Below are positions 9,740 to 18,940 of a stretch of DNA of 64,000 nt, piece by piece. Where the stretch lies: the NCBI GenBank assembly GCA_947476925.1, contig CANJSF010000005.1:100946-164945 (forward strand). Direction: 5' to 3'. Positions within the stretch are counted from its first letter, which is position 1. Every line of letters begins with the position of its first letter. The stretch is from Rhodospirillaceae bacterium. GTDB lineage: Bacteria > Pseudomonadota > Alphaproteobacteria > Rhodospirillales > Rhodospirillaceae. The notes under the pieces were generated by a model. The model had not been told where the DNA came from. It ran no database searches and worked only from the letters and a program-made list of their open reading frames with translations. A program made the position numbers and the translations under genes.

Positions 9740-11529
9740 TCCGACTCACTCTTCACGTACTTCACCACTTCACCGGCCAGCAACTCGCCCATGCGAGGGT
9801 CGTCGTTGGCGGGCACCCACATCGCCCAGGTTCCGGTGTATTGGTTTTGAACTGGTTTGTCGTCGGACGGCGCGCCTTTGGTCACGTCGTAACCCAAGTG
9901 CCCGAAGGCCGGCACATCAAACGCTAAAGACGGATCAACATCTTCCCGCGCGCGATCAGCCGGTGATTGACGCGGCGGCGGATAAACACCGCCACTTTTG
10001 CAACCGCCCATGTCAAAGCAGCACGCTTGCTTGGCGTCACCGGCTTTGCATTCTTTCTCAACCCAAATGCCCCAATAATCTGCGAATGGATTGCCGTGAT
10101 TTGGATAGCGCGTGTAGTCGCCGGTTTTGGCGTACAGCCAGGTTTTCCAGCCGATTTCTTTGGCGATCTGGTTGGGCACTTCGACCAAGTCCAACGCTGA
10201 GTGAATGACAATTTGCGAAAAGATCACGACGATGTGTTTGACACCGCGATTTTTCAACATCTCCAGCGCATCCCAATACCGATACTGATGATCGCCGCCG
10301 GGCAACTGCTTGTTGCTCTCGTACATCCAAGCGTTGCCCAAATCTTCGCCGCGCATCTCGCGCGTTCGCTCTAAATTGCTGCGCACCCGGCCGCCGACTT
10401 TGATGTTGGGGTTGGGTTCACGCAGCCCCATCCAACTGCCGACGATGTTTTCAGCCTTCATGGTGGGGTATCTGCGCAGCAATTCCGCTTTAATGCGCGC
10501 ATCTAAAATCAACGTGTCGTCGATTTTCGGGTCGAAGGCTTCATTGCCCTCGCGCGTGGCGTGGTTAATGAACATCACCGCGGTATCGGCGGGGGCAATG
10601 TTTTTGTTAAACGACTTCACCACGCCGTCGACCATCATATTGGCCAACAGCGGATCTTCCACCACCGGATTGCGGCGTCCTGCCAACGGAACCTTGGGGT
10701 CCGACTTCGGCTCGCCCAACGAGCGCGTCCAGCCCGGTGGGTCATTAGGGTAGCTTTCCGTCATCAGGTCGGTGATATCATTCAGCCAACGCACTTTAAT
10801 ATGAGTGCCGTTCTTTTTGTTCCAATCATCGACCATGCGGCGCGTCATGCTGACCACGTCGAACGATTTCCAAAACCGCGTGCCCGCCACAGTCATGTCG
10901 ATCATCACCAGCTCGTCAGCGCCTTGTTTCAGCAACCGCTCGCCGGGGCCGTCGATGTTGTAGCGCTGCGGGTCGCAGCCTTTCCAAGGGCCGCCGTCTT
11001 TGGCGCTGCCGCAGTAGGTCAATTGTGTGCCGCCAGGCACTTTGGGCTCGTACATATATCGTGGCCAAGGCAGATACTTGGTTTGCTCTAAATCACCAAT
11101 CCACTGCGCGCGGTCAGAAATAAACTTCACACCGAGTTTTTTGCTCGCGTTCGCCAGCGCCCGTTTCAGCGCGGCTTCTTGCGCTTCGGTATATTTCAGC
11201 GCGGGGTCTTTGCCGCCCATGCGCTCGGATGCAAAGGCGTATTTTTTCAGCTGCGTCGAGGCATTGGCATAAGATTGATCGTCCGCCCCCTTCACGACCG
11301 TCGGCCACGCCTCAGGGTTCCAAATCACATTCTTGAAAATGGGATTGTGCGGGTCGTACTGGAAAAATTGCAGCGTATTGTCCCATTGGTTGGCGACGCC
11401 CTGCTCTTCCCCGCCGCCGTGAACCACGAACAACACACCAACAGTGCGCTGTTTGGCCGGGGGCGCTGCGGCGCAGGCGGACAGCGCTAGAGCCAGCACA
11501 ACCGAAAAAAATCGAACAATTCTGATCAT
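9736..11529 (-). CDS. Large exported lipoprotein of unknown function
   Basis: 597 residues from ATG 11529, which starts the leader MIRIVRFFSVVLALALSACA with a lipobox. Upstream in-frame codons would read through the promoter of the divergent nitrilase gene. The mature part starts VGVLFVVHGGGEEQ and later has HIVVIFSQIVIHSALDLVEVP, reminiscent of chelatase-like folds, but I cannot confirm a family. It has a cysteine cluster near the end (CKAGDAKQACCFDMGGC) that could bind metal or form disulfides. The role is unknown. It converges on the second DinB gene with overlapping stops. Confidence 0.8.
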   Translation of the reverse strand: MIRIVRFFSVVLALALSACAAAPPAKQRTVGVLFVVHGGGEEQGVANQWDNTLQFFQYDPHNPIFKNVIWNPEAWPTVVKGADDQSYANASTQLKKYAFASERMGGKDPALKYTEAQEAALKRALANASKKLGVKFISDRAQWIGDLEQTKYLPWPRYMYEPKVPGGTQLTYCGSAKDGGPWKGCDPQRYNIDGPGERLLKQGADELVMIDMTVAGTRFWKSFDVVSMTRRMVDDWNKKNGTHIKVRWLNDITDLMTESYPNDPPGWTRSLGEPKSDPKVPLAGRRNPVVEDPLLANMMVDGVVKSFNKNIAPADTAVMFINHATREGNEAFDPKIDDTLILDARIKAELLRRYPTMKAENIVGSWMGLREPNPNIKVGGRVRSNLERTREMRGEDLGNAWMYESNKQLPGGDHQYRYWDALEMLKNRGVKHIVVIFSQIVIHSALDLVEVPNQIAKEIGWKTWLYAKTGDYTRYPNHGNPFADYWGIWVEKECKAGDAKQACCFDMGGCKSGGVYPPPRQSPADRAREDVDPSLAFDVPAFGHLGYDVTKGAPSDDKPVQNQYTGTWAMWVPANDDPRMGELLAGEVVKYVKSESD

Positions 11530-11680
11530 GGCTGCAGATCCCCAAACCATCCCCAAGTTAACTTGCCCGATTTTGTGCACCGATCCATGGCCGATCATGC
11601 GTTGACCGAGCCGAGGATAACCGGTTGCGCCATCCGCCCCCCAGTGAAAAGATCGTCCCTCTATGAATGGGGAGCTTGAA

Positions 11681-12748
11681 ATGATCCAACCTTGGACAGC
11701 CACCTGCGTGCAGGTTTACACGCATTGCGTCAATTCCACGACCACGCGCGCCGACGCCATGGCCGTTGTCAACAAAAGCGTCGACCGCTGGCTGCAGCTG
11801 GCCAAAGCTGGCGCACGCATGAGCGGCGGTGGCAAGCAGTTGATGCTGTTTCCAGAATTTGCCCTCACCGGTTTTCCGTTACACGAAACGGCGGCCGAGT
11901 GGATTGACAAAGCCTGCATTGAAATTCCGGGCCCGGTGACCGAGCGTTTTCAAAAAGCCGCGCAAGAATTGAAATGCTATTTCGGTATGAATGCCTACGA
12001 GCGCGACCCTGAATGGCCGGGGCGCTATTTCAATTGCAGTTTCATCATCGGGCCAAACGGCGACATCCTGATTAAGTATCGGCGCATCAACACGGTGCAC
12101 ACCGGCAGCCCCCACGACTTTATGGACAAGTACCTGGCCAAGTACGGCATTGAGGGAACGTTCCCTGTAGCTAAAACCGAACTGGGCAATTTGGCGATCA
12201 TGCCTTGCGGTGAAATCATGTACCCGGAAGCCACGCGCATGTTCATGTTTCGCGGCGCGGAAGTATTGCTTCACCCCACCAGCGATCAAGGGCTTGATGA
12301 TAAGTGGGCCTGGGAGTCGGCTAAGAAAGTGCGGGCCTCTGAAAATATGATGTACCTGGTATCGTGCAATGCCACCGGCCAACTGGGCACGTACATTCCC
12401 GAAGGCCAGACCATGGGCAATTCTAAAATTATCGATTTCAACGGCCGAGTGCTTTGCCAAACCGGCGGGCCAGGGGAAAGCACCACCGCCTCGGCGATCA
12501 TTGATGTTGAAAGCCTGCGTCGCGCGCGCTTGCAACCGGGCGCTGGCAATCGATTGTTGCGCCAGCGACTTGAAATTTACAGGCCGCTTTATAATTCCAG
12601 CACATTCTATCCGGCCAACCAATTCTCCGATCAGCCCATGGATTCTAAAGCTCGCATCATGGAGATTCAGGCGGTGGCTTTGAAGAACATGGAGAAGGCC
12701 GGCGTGATTACCTACCCAGATGATGGGGCCAAACGAGCGGCGGAATAG
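11681..12748 (+). CDS. Nitrilase-superfamily carbon-nitrogen hydrolase (aliphatic amidase-like)
   Basis: 355 residues. ATG 11681 has GGGGAG seven bases upstream. The catalytic triad is visible: Glu59 in LFPEFALTG, Lys132 in IKYRRIN, and Cys176 in IMPCGEIMYPE. The segment HPTSDQGLDDKWAWE follows, as in amidase-type members. It should hydrolyse a cytoplasmic amide or nitrile. It is followed after five bases by an MFS gene, so it probably forms an operon with a transporter for its substrate or product. The last residues are AAE, an ending also seen in the Rieske proteins of this window. Confidence 0.9.
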   Translation: MIQPWTATCVQVYTHCVNSTTTRADAMAVVNKSVDRWLQLAKAGARMSGGGKQLMLFPEFALTGFPLHETAAEWIDKACIEIPGPVTERFQKAAQELKCYFGMNAYERDPEWPGRYFNCSFIIGPNGDILIKYRRINTVHTGSPHDFMDKYLAKYGIEGTFPVAKTELGNLAIMPCGEIMYPEATRMFMFRGAEVLLHPTSDQGLDDKWAWESAKKVRASENMMYLVSCNATGQLGTYIPEGQTMGNSKIIDFNGRVLCQTGGPGESTTASAIIDVESLRRARLQPGAGNRLLRQRLEIYRPLYNSSTFYPANQFSDQPMDSKARIMEIQAVALKNMEKAGVITYPDDGAKRAAE

Positions 12749-12753
12749 CGGGC

Positions 12754-14046
12754 GTGTCATCGTCCCCCGAACCCGAAGTCAGCGACGGATATCGTCGCTA
12801 TCTCCTCGTGCTTTTGATGCTCTGCCAAGTGTTCAACTATTTGGACCGGCAGTTGCCGGCCATCTTGTTGCCGTCCATCAAAAAAGACCTGGTTCTGACG
12901 GACACCCAACTGGGATTCATCACTGGTCTCGCCTTCGCCGCGTTCTACGCGGTCGTGGGCATTCCCTTGGGCCGGTTGTCAGACAGCATCAGCCGTCGCA
13001 AGTTGATGACCGCCTGCATAGGCGTGTGGAGCTTAGCCACCGCCAGCACGGGCATGGCCACGAGTTTCATCACAATGGCCAGCGCGCGCTTTGTTGTCGG
13101 GATGGGCGAAGCCGGGCTAACGCCGTGCGCCTATTCCTTGATGTCCGACGTCTTTCCGGCCAAGCGCCGCGCCGGGGCCTTTGGCATTTTTGCGGCGGGC
13201 ACGCCCTTTGGCGCGCTTCTCGCCTTTGTCGGCGGCGGGTGGATTACCGAAATTTTCGGCTGGCGCACGGCTTTCATTGCGCTGGGTCTGCCGGGCTTGA
13301 TCTTGGCGGCGTTGGTGTTCTTCACCGTGAAGGAAACGAAACGCGGAAACCTGGAAGGCATGCAGGACTCCGGCAAGCCACCGCCGCTTTCCGAGGTGTT
13401 TCGCACATTGTTCTCGATCCCCTCTTTCTGGCACTGCTGCCTGGGCACCTCGTTCACCGGATTAGTGTACTCGTGCATTCAAGCTTGGGTGCCGTCGTTT
13501 CTATCGCGCTCGTTCGGCATGAGCACCGGCGAGATTGGCAGTTGGCTGGCACCGGGCGTAGCGGCTGGCGGACTCATCGGCACCATGATGGGCGGACGAT
13601 TAGCCGACCGTTTGGCGCTGGCCGATGAACGCTGGCGCGGCTGGCTGCCCGCCATCACCACTGGAGTGGGCTCGCTGTTGGGTGCCATCGCCTTTACCGC
13701 CGATAACTGGGGCTTTGCCGTGGTGATGATTAGTGTGCCGCTGCTTTTGTGCCCGGTGCATCTGCCGATCTACGGCTCGATTTTGCAGAGCCTTGCGCCG
13801 TTGCGCATGCGCGGGGCGTTTCCGGCGATCTCGTTATTCATCGCCTCGGTGCTTGGTATCGGGATCGGCCCGCAGATGGTGGGCATTGCCAGCGATTTGG
13901 TACGACCCTTTGTCGGTGAAGAGTCGCTGCGTTACGCGCTGATGCTCGTGGTGCCCTTCTTTGGCGTATGGGCTGCCATCCACTTTTACCTGGGCGGCAA
14001 ACACATCCCAGCAGATTTCGCCAAGGCCAAGCGGCAAAATAGCTAA
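12754..14046 (+). CDS. MFS transporter, spinster-like
   Basis: 430 residues from a GTG start five bases after the nitrilase gene. The opening NYLDRQLPAILLPSIKKDL and the GRLSDSISRRKLM loop fit the spinster-type MFS group common beside catabolic genes. Its closest relative in the window is at 57650. It likely moves the substrate or product of the upstream amidohydrolase. That is inferred from operon position only. Its stop overlaps that of the convergent gene at 14043 by four bases. Confidence 0.88.
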   Translation: MSSSPEPEVSDGYRRYLLVLLMLCQVFNYLDRQLPAILLPSIKKDLVLTDTQLGFITGLAFAAFYAVVGIPLGRLSDSISRRKLMTACIGVWSLATASTGMATSFITMASARFVVGMGEAGLTPCAYSLMSDVFPAKRRAGAFGIFAAGTPFGALLAFVGGGWITEIFGWRTAFIALGLPGLILAALVFFTVKETKRGNLEGMQDSGKPPPLSEVFRTLFSIPSFWHCCLGTSFTGLVYSCIQAWVPSFLSRSFGMSTGEIGSWLAPGVAAGGLIGTMMGGRLADRLALADERWRGWLPAITTGVGSLLGAIAFTADNWGFAVVMISVPLLLCPVHLPIYGSILQSLAPLRMRGAFPAISLFIASVLGIGIGPQMVGIASDLVRPFVGEESLRYALMLVVPFFGVWAAIHFYLGGKHIPADFAKAKRQNS

Positions 14047-14969
14047 TCTACCGATGCCGCGACCCTGAAACCTAACACCACCAGTCGGGTCGTCACCGGG
14101 TCACCGCCGCGCGTGGTGGTGCGCGTGTACCATTCCGCCGACGAATAACCCGAGCTGCGCAATACGCGGCGCTTGCAATCGGCGGGCGGAACTTCCAACG
14201 CGGTGCCGTCGCGCGGCGTCGTGGCGAGATCTTCGGCACGACAATCGCGCGCCCATTCCCACACATTGCCCAGCATGTCGTGCAAGCCAAAGGCATTGGC
14301 GGGGAACTTTGTCACTGGCGAGGTAAAGGCATAGCCGTCGTCGCAATCGATCGCGCCGTACTCAGGGATGATGCGCAGATAATTTTTGTCGCCGACGTTG
14401 GCGTACTTGCAGCTTTCTTCTGCTGCCCCAGGCCAAGGGCGTTTTGCGGCGGTGCCTGCGCGTGCGCCGTATTCAAACTGCGCTTCGGTGGGCAGTGCAT
14501 ACACATGCTTGCCGCCCGACAATTTGGTCAGCCACGCCGCATAGGCGTTGGCATCGTCCCACGACACGCACACCACCGGCTCGTCATCTTTTTGCTTGCT
14601 GCCATCGGGCCATTGCGGATCCTGCCAACTCACTTTTGACGGATCAGGTAACCGCTTTTCCCAAATCGAGCGGCATTTGCCGTCTTGAACGTAGCCGGTG
14701 GCTTTAACGAAAGCGGCAAACTGCGCGCGTGTGGTTTCGGTTTTAGCCATGGCGAAGGGTTTGGCGATGGTGACTTTGATTTCTGGCCCGCCCCACCCGA
14801 ATTTGCGGTTTTGGCTTTCGCTCTCTGGCTCGCCCATGGTGAAGCTGCCACGAGGAAGCACAGCCATCTCGGGGCAATCGGAGCAATCTTTGAATGCCTG
14901 AGGGCCTTGACCCTCGGCGTGGGCGATGAAAGGCAGCAAGAGTACGGTGACGCAGATAATTCTCAGCAT
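14043..14969 (-). CDS. Exported formylglycine-generating-enzyme-like (SUMF1/EgtB fold) protein
   Basis: 308 residues with a Sec leader ending AHA and an ATG behind GGGGAGGACACC. The fold signature runs from MAVLPRGSFTMGE through ETTRAQFAAFV, VVCVSWDDANAYAAW, ALPTEAQFEYGARAG, GNVWEWARD, and ends GFRVA. Family members oxidise Cys to formylglycine in sulfatases or make sulfoxide bonds, but many are of unknown function. No sulfatase or other client gene is nearby. The final GGSW-like motif is altered to RSSGYSSAEW. The specific activity is not established. Confidence 0.88.
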   Translation of the reverse strand: MLRIICVTVLLLPFIAHAEGQGPQAFKDCSDCPEMAVLPRGSFTMGEPESESQNRKFGWGGPEIKVTIAKPFAMAKTETTRAQFAAFVKATGYVQDGKCRSIWEKRLPDPSKVSWQDPQWPDGSKQKDDEPVVCVSWDDANAYAAWLTKLSGGKHVYALPTEAQFEYGARAGTAAKRPWPGAAEESCKYANVGDKNYLRIIPEYGAIDCDDGYAFTSPVTKFPANAFGLHDMLGNVWEWARDCRAEDLATTPRDGTALEVPPADCKRRVLRSSGYSSAEWYTRTTTRGGDPVTTRLVVLGFRVAASVD

Positions 14970-15169
14970 GGTGTCCTCCCCTTGGCTTAGGTAGCATACC
15001 GCTTATAGGGGTGAATCCAAACATGAAGCATCGCAAGCTGCGCCGCTACGTAAGGTGCCAGCCAATGACGACACCTGCAGGAAAATTCCACGTGGTGCAT
15101 ATTCAAGATATGTTCCCCGACGAACCGCATGCAGACTTTTGAACTCATTAAACTAAGTGGAGAAGCGCA

Positions 15170-15862
15170 ATGAATCACCGGTCGTACAGCGGTAAAGTGC
15201 TCTACCTGACTGATGGCAAAGGCGAGATGGGCCGGGAAATGTTTTACGTCACCATCCAGCCCGACGGGACTCGCACCATGCGCGCCACCTGCGAAATGGA
15301 CGATGACCGTTTGCTGCGCGACGTGGTGATGACCGTCAACAAAGAGTGGCAACCGACTGACGCTTTTGTGCGCCTGATGATCGAAGAGAAATTCTATGGC
15401 AGTTCGTGGTTCCGGTTCACCGACACCACCGCCGAATGCCAGGGCTATACCGTGAATGAGGGGCGCATCAATCAACTGTTTGAAACGCAAGGGCGGACAT
15501 CTAAGTTTGGCACTCATCCGGTGCACGGAGACGCCTGGGGCTTGGCGGAATTCAAAGACCGCACGCCTGGAGAGATCTCCGTCCGCCGCGGACCAACATT
15601 TTCATCGTCGCACTTGCCCAATGGCGGCTCGGGCCCCTACCTGATGCCAACGGGAAGCTACATTCAGCGCAAGTACATCGGCCTTGAGGACATCGCTGTG
15701 ACAGCCGGAAAATTTAAGGCCGCGCATTTTCAAATGCTATTTGATCAATATCCGCCTATCGACATCTGGGCGACACCCGAAGACTGCATTCCAGTACGTT
15801 TGCGGTGGGATTTACTAAAGCAGACGTATGAGTTGGTGGAACTGTCGGGTGATGCGCGCTAG
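15170..15862 (+). CDS. Conserved hypothetical protein upstream of the first DUF1838 gene
   Basis: 230 residues, no leader and no membrane segment, likely cytoplasmic. A GGAG ribosome site precedes the ATG. The sequence is rich in beta-strand patterns (YSGKVLYLTDGKGEMGREMFYV and a C-terminal ITAGKF-like DIAVTAGKFKAAHFQ), which suggests a DUF3108-like or lipocalin-like barrel. I do not recognise it firmly. It lies 29 bases upstream of the DUF1838 protein gene and is probably cotranscribed with it. Confidence 0.8.
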   Translation: MNHRSYSGKVLYLTDGKGEMGREMFYVTIQPDGTRTMRATCEMDDDRLLRDVVMTVNKEWQPTDAFVRLMIEEKFYGSSWFRFTDTTAECQGYTVNEGRINQLFETQGRTSKFGTHPVHGDAWGLAEFKDRTPGEISVRRGPTFSSSHLPNGGSGPYLMPTGSYIQRKYIGLEDIAVTAGKFKAAHFQMLFDQYPPIDIWATPEDCIPVRLRWDLLKQTYELVELSGDAR

Positions 15863-15891
15863 CATCTGATTTGAAATAAGGGAGAACGACA

Positions 15892-16788
15892 ATGTCTGAG
15901 GATATTTCGCGACGTGGATTTGGGTTGGCAACAACGGGGCTTGGCATCGGCATGATGGGCGGATTTCCCGCCAATGCTGCCACGCCCAAGTCGTTACCCA
16001 CGGACCCCAAAGCCATTGCTGAAACGCTGGTGCGCATGTACGGCACTTCGGGCAAAGAACCTGTGGTGTGGAAAACGCGTGGTATTGTTTACGGCGTGCA
16101 GCCTACCGCCGTGACACCGCTGATTGGTTTTCGCGGCTCGGAAAGCGCGTGGTGGACGCGCAAAGACGAAACGACATGGGTGCGATACTCTTCCACCATG
16201 TCGTTCTTTCAAGATTTAGAGACCGGCAAATTCATCGACGAGTTTAAAAACCCGTTGAACGGCAAAACCGTGAAGGTGGGCGTCAGCTTTATTCGCCACA
16301 AGGAAGGCGAATACAAAACGACCAAGGGCGACTACTACGGCAGCATGAAGAAAGCCTTCCCCGACGTCTATAAAGACGAAGTGGTCAAGCCCGAGTGGAC
16401 ACTGGACGGCGACACCATACGCCTGAGGGGAGCGTCGAACTTCCCGCCCATCTTGGCGCAGCCCAGCAAAGAATGCGCCACGCTGGTGGCCCGCGCCTCA
16501 GAAGTATTTAACCCGAAAGTCGAAACACCCTGGGGCGCCAGCACCGGTTGGAACATCCGCGTTTGGGAACGCTGGCTCGAGATGGTCGACGACAAAGGTG
16601 CGGCCCTGCCCGGCCACGACATTTGGCATTTTGATGCGGTAAAAATGAGCGGCTTTGAAGGATTGGATGCAGATTACTTGGCACGCGCGCGCGCGCATTC
16701 GCCGCTATTTGAAAAATCGCCCGAGTTCGACGAAGGCCCCAGCTTTTTTGAGCGTATTCTCGACGCACGCAAAAAAGCAGCAGGCTAA
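15892..16788 (+). CDS. DUF1838 family protein with Tat-type leader, copy 1
   Basis: 298 residues. AAGGGAGAA precedes the ATG. The leader (MSEDISRRGFGLATTGLGIG, cut near PANA) has the twin-arginine pattern, so export as a folded protein is likely. The mature part shows the DUF1838 pattern: WKTRGIVYG, then FFQDLETGKFIDEFKNPLNG. The function of this family is not known. A strong terminator follows. Two further members lie at 39840 and 40705. The reading of the family is by shared motif order in the three copies. Confidence 0.8.
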   Translation: MSEDISRRGFGLATTGLGIGMMGGFPANAATPKSLPTDPKAIAETLVRMYGTSGKEPVVWKTRGIVYGVQPTAVTPLIGFRGSESAWWTRKDETTWVRYSSTMSFFQDLETGKFIDEFKNPLNGKTVKVGVSFIRHKEGEYKTTKGDYYGSMKKAFPDVYKDEVVKPEWTLDGDTIRLRGASNFPPILAQPSKECATLVARASEVFNPKVETPWGASTGWNIRVWERWLEMVDDKGAALPGHDIWHFDAVKMSGFEGLDADYLARARAHSPLFEKSPEFDEGPSFFERILDARKKAAG

Positions 16789-16793
16789 AAACA

Positions 16794-16831
16794 AAGAACC
16801 CCGCCGGAGGAAAAGGCGGGGTTCTTATTTA
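16794..16831 (+). terminator. Intrinsic terminator after the 15170-16788 operon
   Basis: A perfect 12-bp stem (AAGAACCCCGCC with GGCGGGGTTCTT) and a 9-base loop, followed by ATTTAT. It is just after the DUF1838 stop and may also work for the small gene transcribed leftwards. Confidence 0.85.
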
Positions 16832-16869
16832 TCACACTCTGACCGAGGGATGTCAGGAGCGTGTGAGTC

Positions 16870-17001
16870 TTATCGTGTAGAAACGACGACACCGTTGTGG
16901 CGGAAGCCATCGTGGATCTGTAAGCCGTGCGCAGCGACCAGCAGGGCCGCTACGATCGCCAGGCTGGCGATTAGAAAACTCTTTCTGAGTGTCGCGATCA
17001 T
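16870..17001 (-). CDS. 43-residue putative membrane-anchored small protein
   Basis: A short reading frame: 43 codons starting MIATLRKSFLIASLAIVAAL and ending HNGVVVSTR. Residues 7-24 form one hydrophobic helix, either a membrane anchor or a cleaved leader. A good ribosome site (GGGAGAGAAAG) precedes the ATG. It is 169 bases downstream of the VOC-fold gene on the same strand and ends 39 bases before the strong terminator. No homologue was recognised. The coding call depends on the ribosome site and the leader-like composition. Confidence 0.55.
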   Translation of the reverse strand: MIATLRKSFLIASLAIVAALLVAAHGLQIHDGFRHNGVVVSTR

Positions 17002-17170
17002 CTTTCTCTCCCGGAGTTGGTTGGGGGTAACCGTCGGGCAAGAAAACAATCGGGCGTGAAGGCTGAATCTTTCCTTAACACCCGAAAACGCGATGAATCA
17101 AAGGCTTAGAGGACGAGTCGCGATGGGCAGAAATGCCAACGCGCAAACGACTCGAGCGACTCGACTTCTC

Positions 17171-17737
17171 TTACTCTGGAATTTTGCTCAAGTTCAATTC
17201 GAACACTTCAACGATACGGCCATTGGGGTCGTACATCATCATGTTGCGCGACAAGCGCGAGCCCGACACTTTGGGCCCAAACAGAATCTCAACACCTTTG
17301 GCCTTAGCGCGTTTGGCAATTTCGTCAATGTTCGACACGCGATGCGGGTGAATTTCACTGCCCTGAATACCACGCTGGTTTTTCAACTTGGCGACATCTT
17401 TACAGGCCGGTGCTTTGGGATCTTCGATGCCCATAAACGCCACGCGCCCGCCGATAATCTCGCCACCGGGATAAACTCCCGAGCCGCGCATAATCACAAA
17501 ACGCACTTTCGAATTGGGGTTGGTATCGAGAAACTTCATCGCACCATCGGGGCTTTGAATGCCGTCTTCCATCACCTCTTGGCCGAGGATGTCGCGATAA
17601 AACGCAATGGACTCCTCCAGCTTGCACGTCACCGTGACCGAGCGCAGCAGCATGCTTTGAACTTTAGCTTCTTGGGCTTGAACTGACGTGCTGAGAGCGA
17701 GCGCGGCAACAGCGGGTATCAATACGGCGCGAAGCAT
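17171..17737 (-). CDS. Exported glyoxalase/VOC-fold protein
   Basis: 188 residues with a Sec leader (cut near VQAQ) and AGGAGAACGCCC before the ATG. The vicinal-oxygen-chelate fold is suggested by SVTVTCKLEESIAFYRDILGQEV, KVRFVIMRG and VSNIDEIAKRAKAKGVEILFGP...MYDPNGRIVEVFEL. The motif VTCKLEESIAFY lacks the classical first metal His, while Glu in VFEL could be the last ligand. The substrate is unknown. A periplasmic location is unusual for this fold but seen in other exported VOC proteins. Confidence 0.85.
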   Translation of the reverse strand: MLRAVLIPAVAALALSTSVQAQEAKVQSMLLRSVTVTCKLEESIAFYRDILGQEVMEDGIQSPDGAMKFLDTNPNSKVRFVIMRGSGVYPGGEIIGGRVAFMGIEDPKAPACKDVAKLKNQRGIQGSEIHPHRVSNIDEIAKRAKAKGVEILFGPKVSGSRLSRNMMMYDPNGRIVEVFELNLSKIPE

Positions 17738-17934
17738 GGGCGTTCTCCTATGAGGGCGGTCTTCGAATTAAAATGGCGTTTTAAGTCTAGGCTGACGCCC
17801 GCGCTGATAGCAACCAATGGGGCATCACGTTCGCGCAAATGCTTGGCGTGAATCGGACAAAAACCATCGCCGTGAGGAATAATATTCCGCTCATACGAAC
17901 GACCGACTTCGGCGGCAATGACGTCTTTGGTCCG

Positions 17935-18762
17935 TCAGGCCACATCAAAAAAGGCGCGCATCGAGTCAGCCATCAATTCGGCTTCGGCATCCCAAGCGTT
18001 GTGGCCAGCCTTGGCGCTGATATCGACAAGAATGGGAAAGGGCACGATTTCTTTCGCGCGGCGCGTGTTGGGCCCCAGCATTTCGTTGAGCACCAACAAC
18101 AGTGTCGGCTGCGTCAGTTTTTTGAGCGTGCTTTCGCAATCGTAGTTCAGCGATGCTTCGGGCCCGAACCAACCCTTGGTTCCCGAACGCAATCGCTCAA
18201 CAAACATTTCAAAACGGCGCTCGATTGGCGTGCCTGAACTTGGATCCATCACTGTGTTGCGCCAGATCTTGGGCACGAAATCCGGGTCGCTCAGAATGGG
18301 TTGTGGGCCGCCGAACTGCGCTTTCATTTTGGTGCGCTCTTCGGCCGTAAATAGCGCCAAGCTGGGCAACGAAAGTTTGCGCACCAAATCGGGGCGGGTT
18401 GTTGCCAACTCAACCGCGATCAGCGTGCCCGTATGGCAACCCACCACATCGACAGCACCCTTGCCTTTTGCGCCATACCCCAAGCCATCGAGCATATCGG
18501 CCATGGCCCCCGCGTAATCGGGAATCGTAACTGGCACATCAGGCCCATCGGAGCCGCCGAAACCCGGTGTATCGGGGCACAACACCAGCCGGTCTTCGGC
18601 CAAGATGCGCTGAAAGATTTTATATGAGAGGCCCGACATCGGGCTGGGATGAAAACATACGACAGGCGTTTTGCTGCCAGGGCCCGAAGCAGGTTGAGCG
18701 CACGTGATGTGAACCTGACCGTAACGACCCGCACCGTACGCACGCCAAACTTTCGCCGCCAT
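17935..18762 (-). CDS. Alpha/beta-hydrolase-fold protein with His at the nucleophile elbow
   Basis: About 275 residues. ATG 18762 has GGAGGT directly upstream. An ATG five codons earlier has no such site. The fold is clear: VVCFHPSPMSG oxyanion region, LCPDTPGFGGSD, and a final VDISAKAGHNAW with a catalytic-type His. The nucleophile elbow reads VGCHTGT, so His110 replaces the usual Ser. Related HxTG elbows occur in a subgroup of hydrolase-like proteins, so it may be a distinct mechanism, or non-hydrolytic. The gene seems monocistronic. Confidence 0.85.
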   Translation of the reverse strand: MAAKVWRAYGAGRYGQVHITCAQPASGPGSKTPVVCFHPSPMSGLSYKIFQRILAEDRLVLCPDTPGFGGSDGPDVPVTIPDYAGAMADMLDGLGYGAKGKGAVDVVGCHTGTLIAVELATTRPDLVRKLSLPSLALFTAEERTKMKAQFGGPQPILSDPDFVPKIWRNTVMDPSSGTPIERRFEMFVERLRSGTKGWFGPEASLNYDCESTLKKLTQPTLLLVLNEMLGPNTRRAKEIVPFPILVDISAKAGHNAWDAEAELMADSMRAFFDVA

Positions 18763-18940
18763 GCGACCTCCGAACATGAATGGGCTGAGAATGCCGCACG
18801 CACCTCGCCCCCGGCAAGCCTGAACGCGTAAGGATCTGGCGTGCGATCAAAGCCCTTGCTACATTGATGCCGTCACAGAACGTGACGACGATCCGGCAGC
18901 AAGCGGGCTCGAAGGTTTCAGAATGAAATGAGAGTTGACC

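Larger units (their letters stand above)
16789..17170. other. Intergenic stretch between the DUF1838 gene and the VOC gene
   Basis: It holds the terminator at 16794 and the small gene at 16870-17001. From 17002 to 17170 I see no other coding or structured signal. Confidence 0.6.

Noticed and set aside
11879..12760. Long antisense frame of about 290 codons over the nitrilase gene
   Set aside because: The sense strand encodes a complete triad-bearing nitrilase. The antisense frame is a codon-bias shadow with no motif.
12720..13628. Long alternative-frame translation across the MFS gene
   Set aside because: It overlaps a clear MFS protein, and its His/Arg-rich composition is typical of an off-frame shadow in GC-rich DNA.
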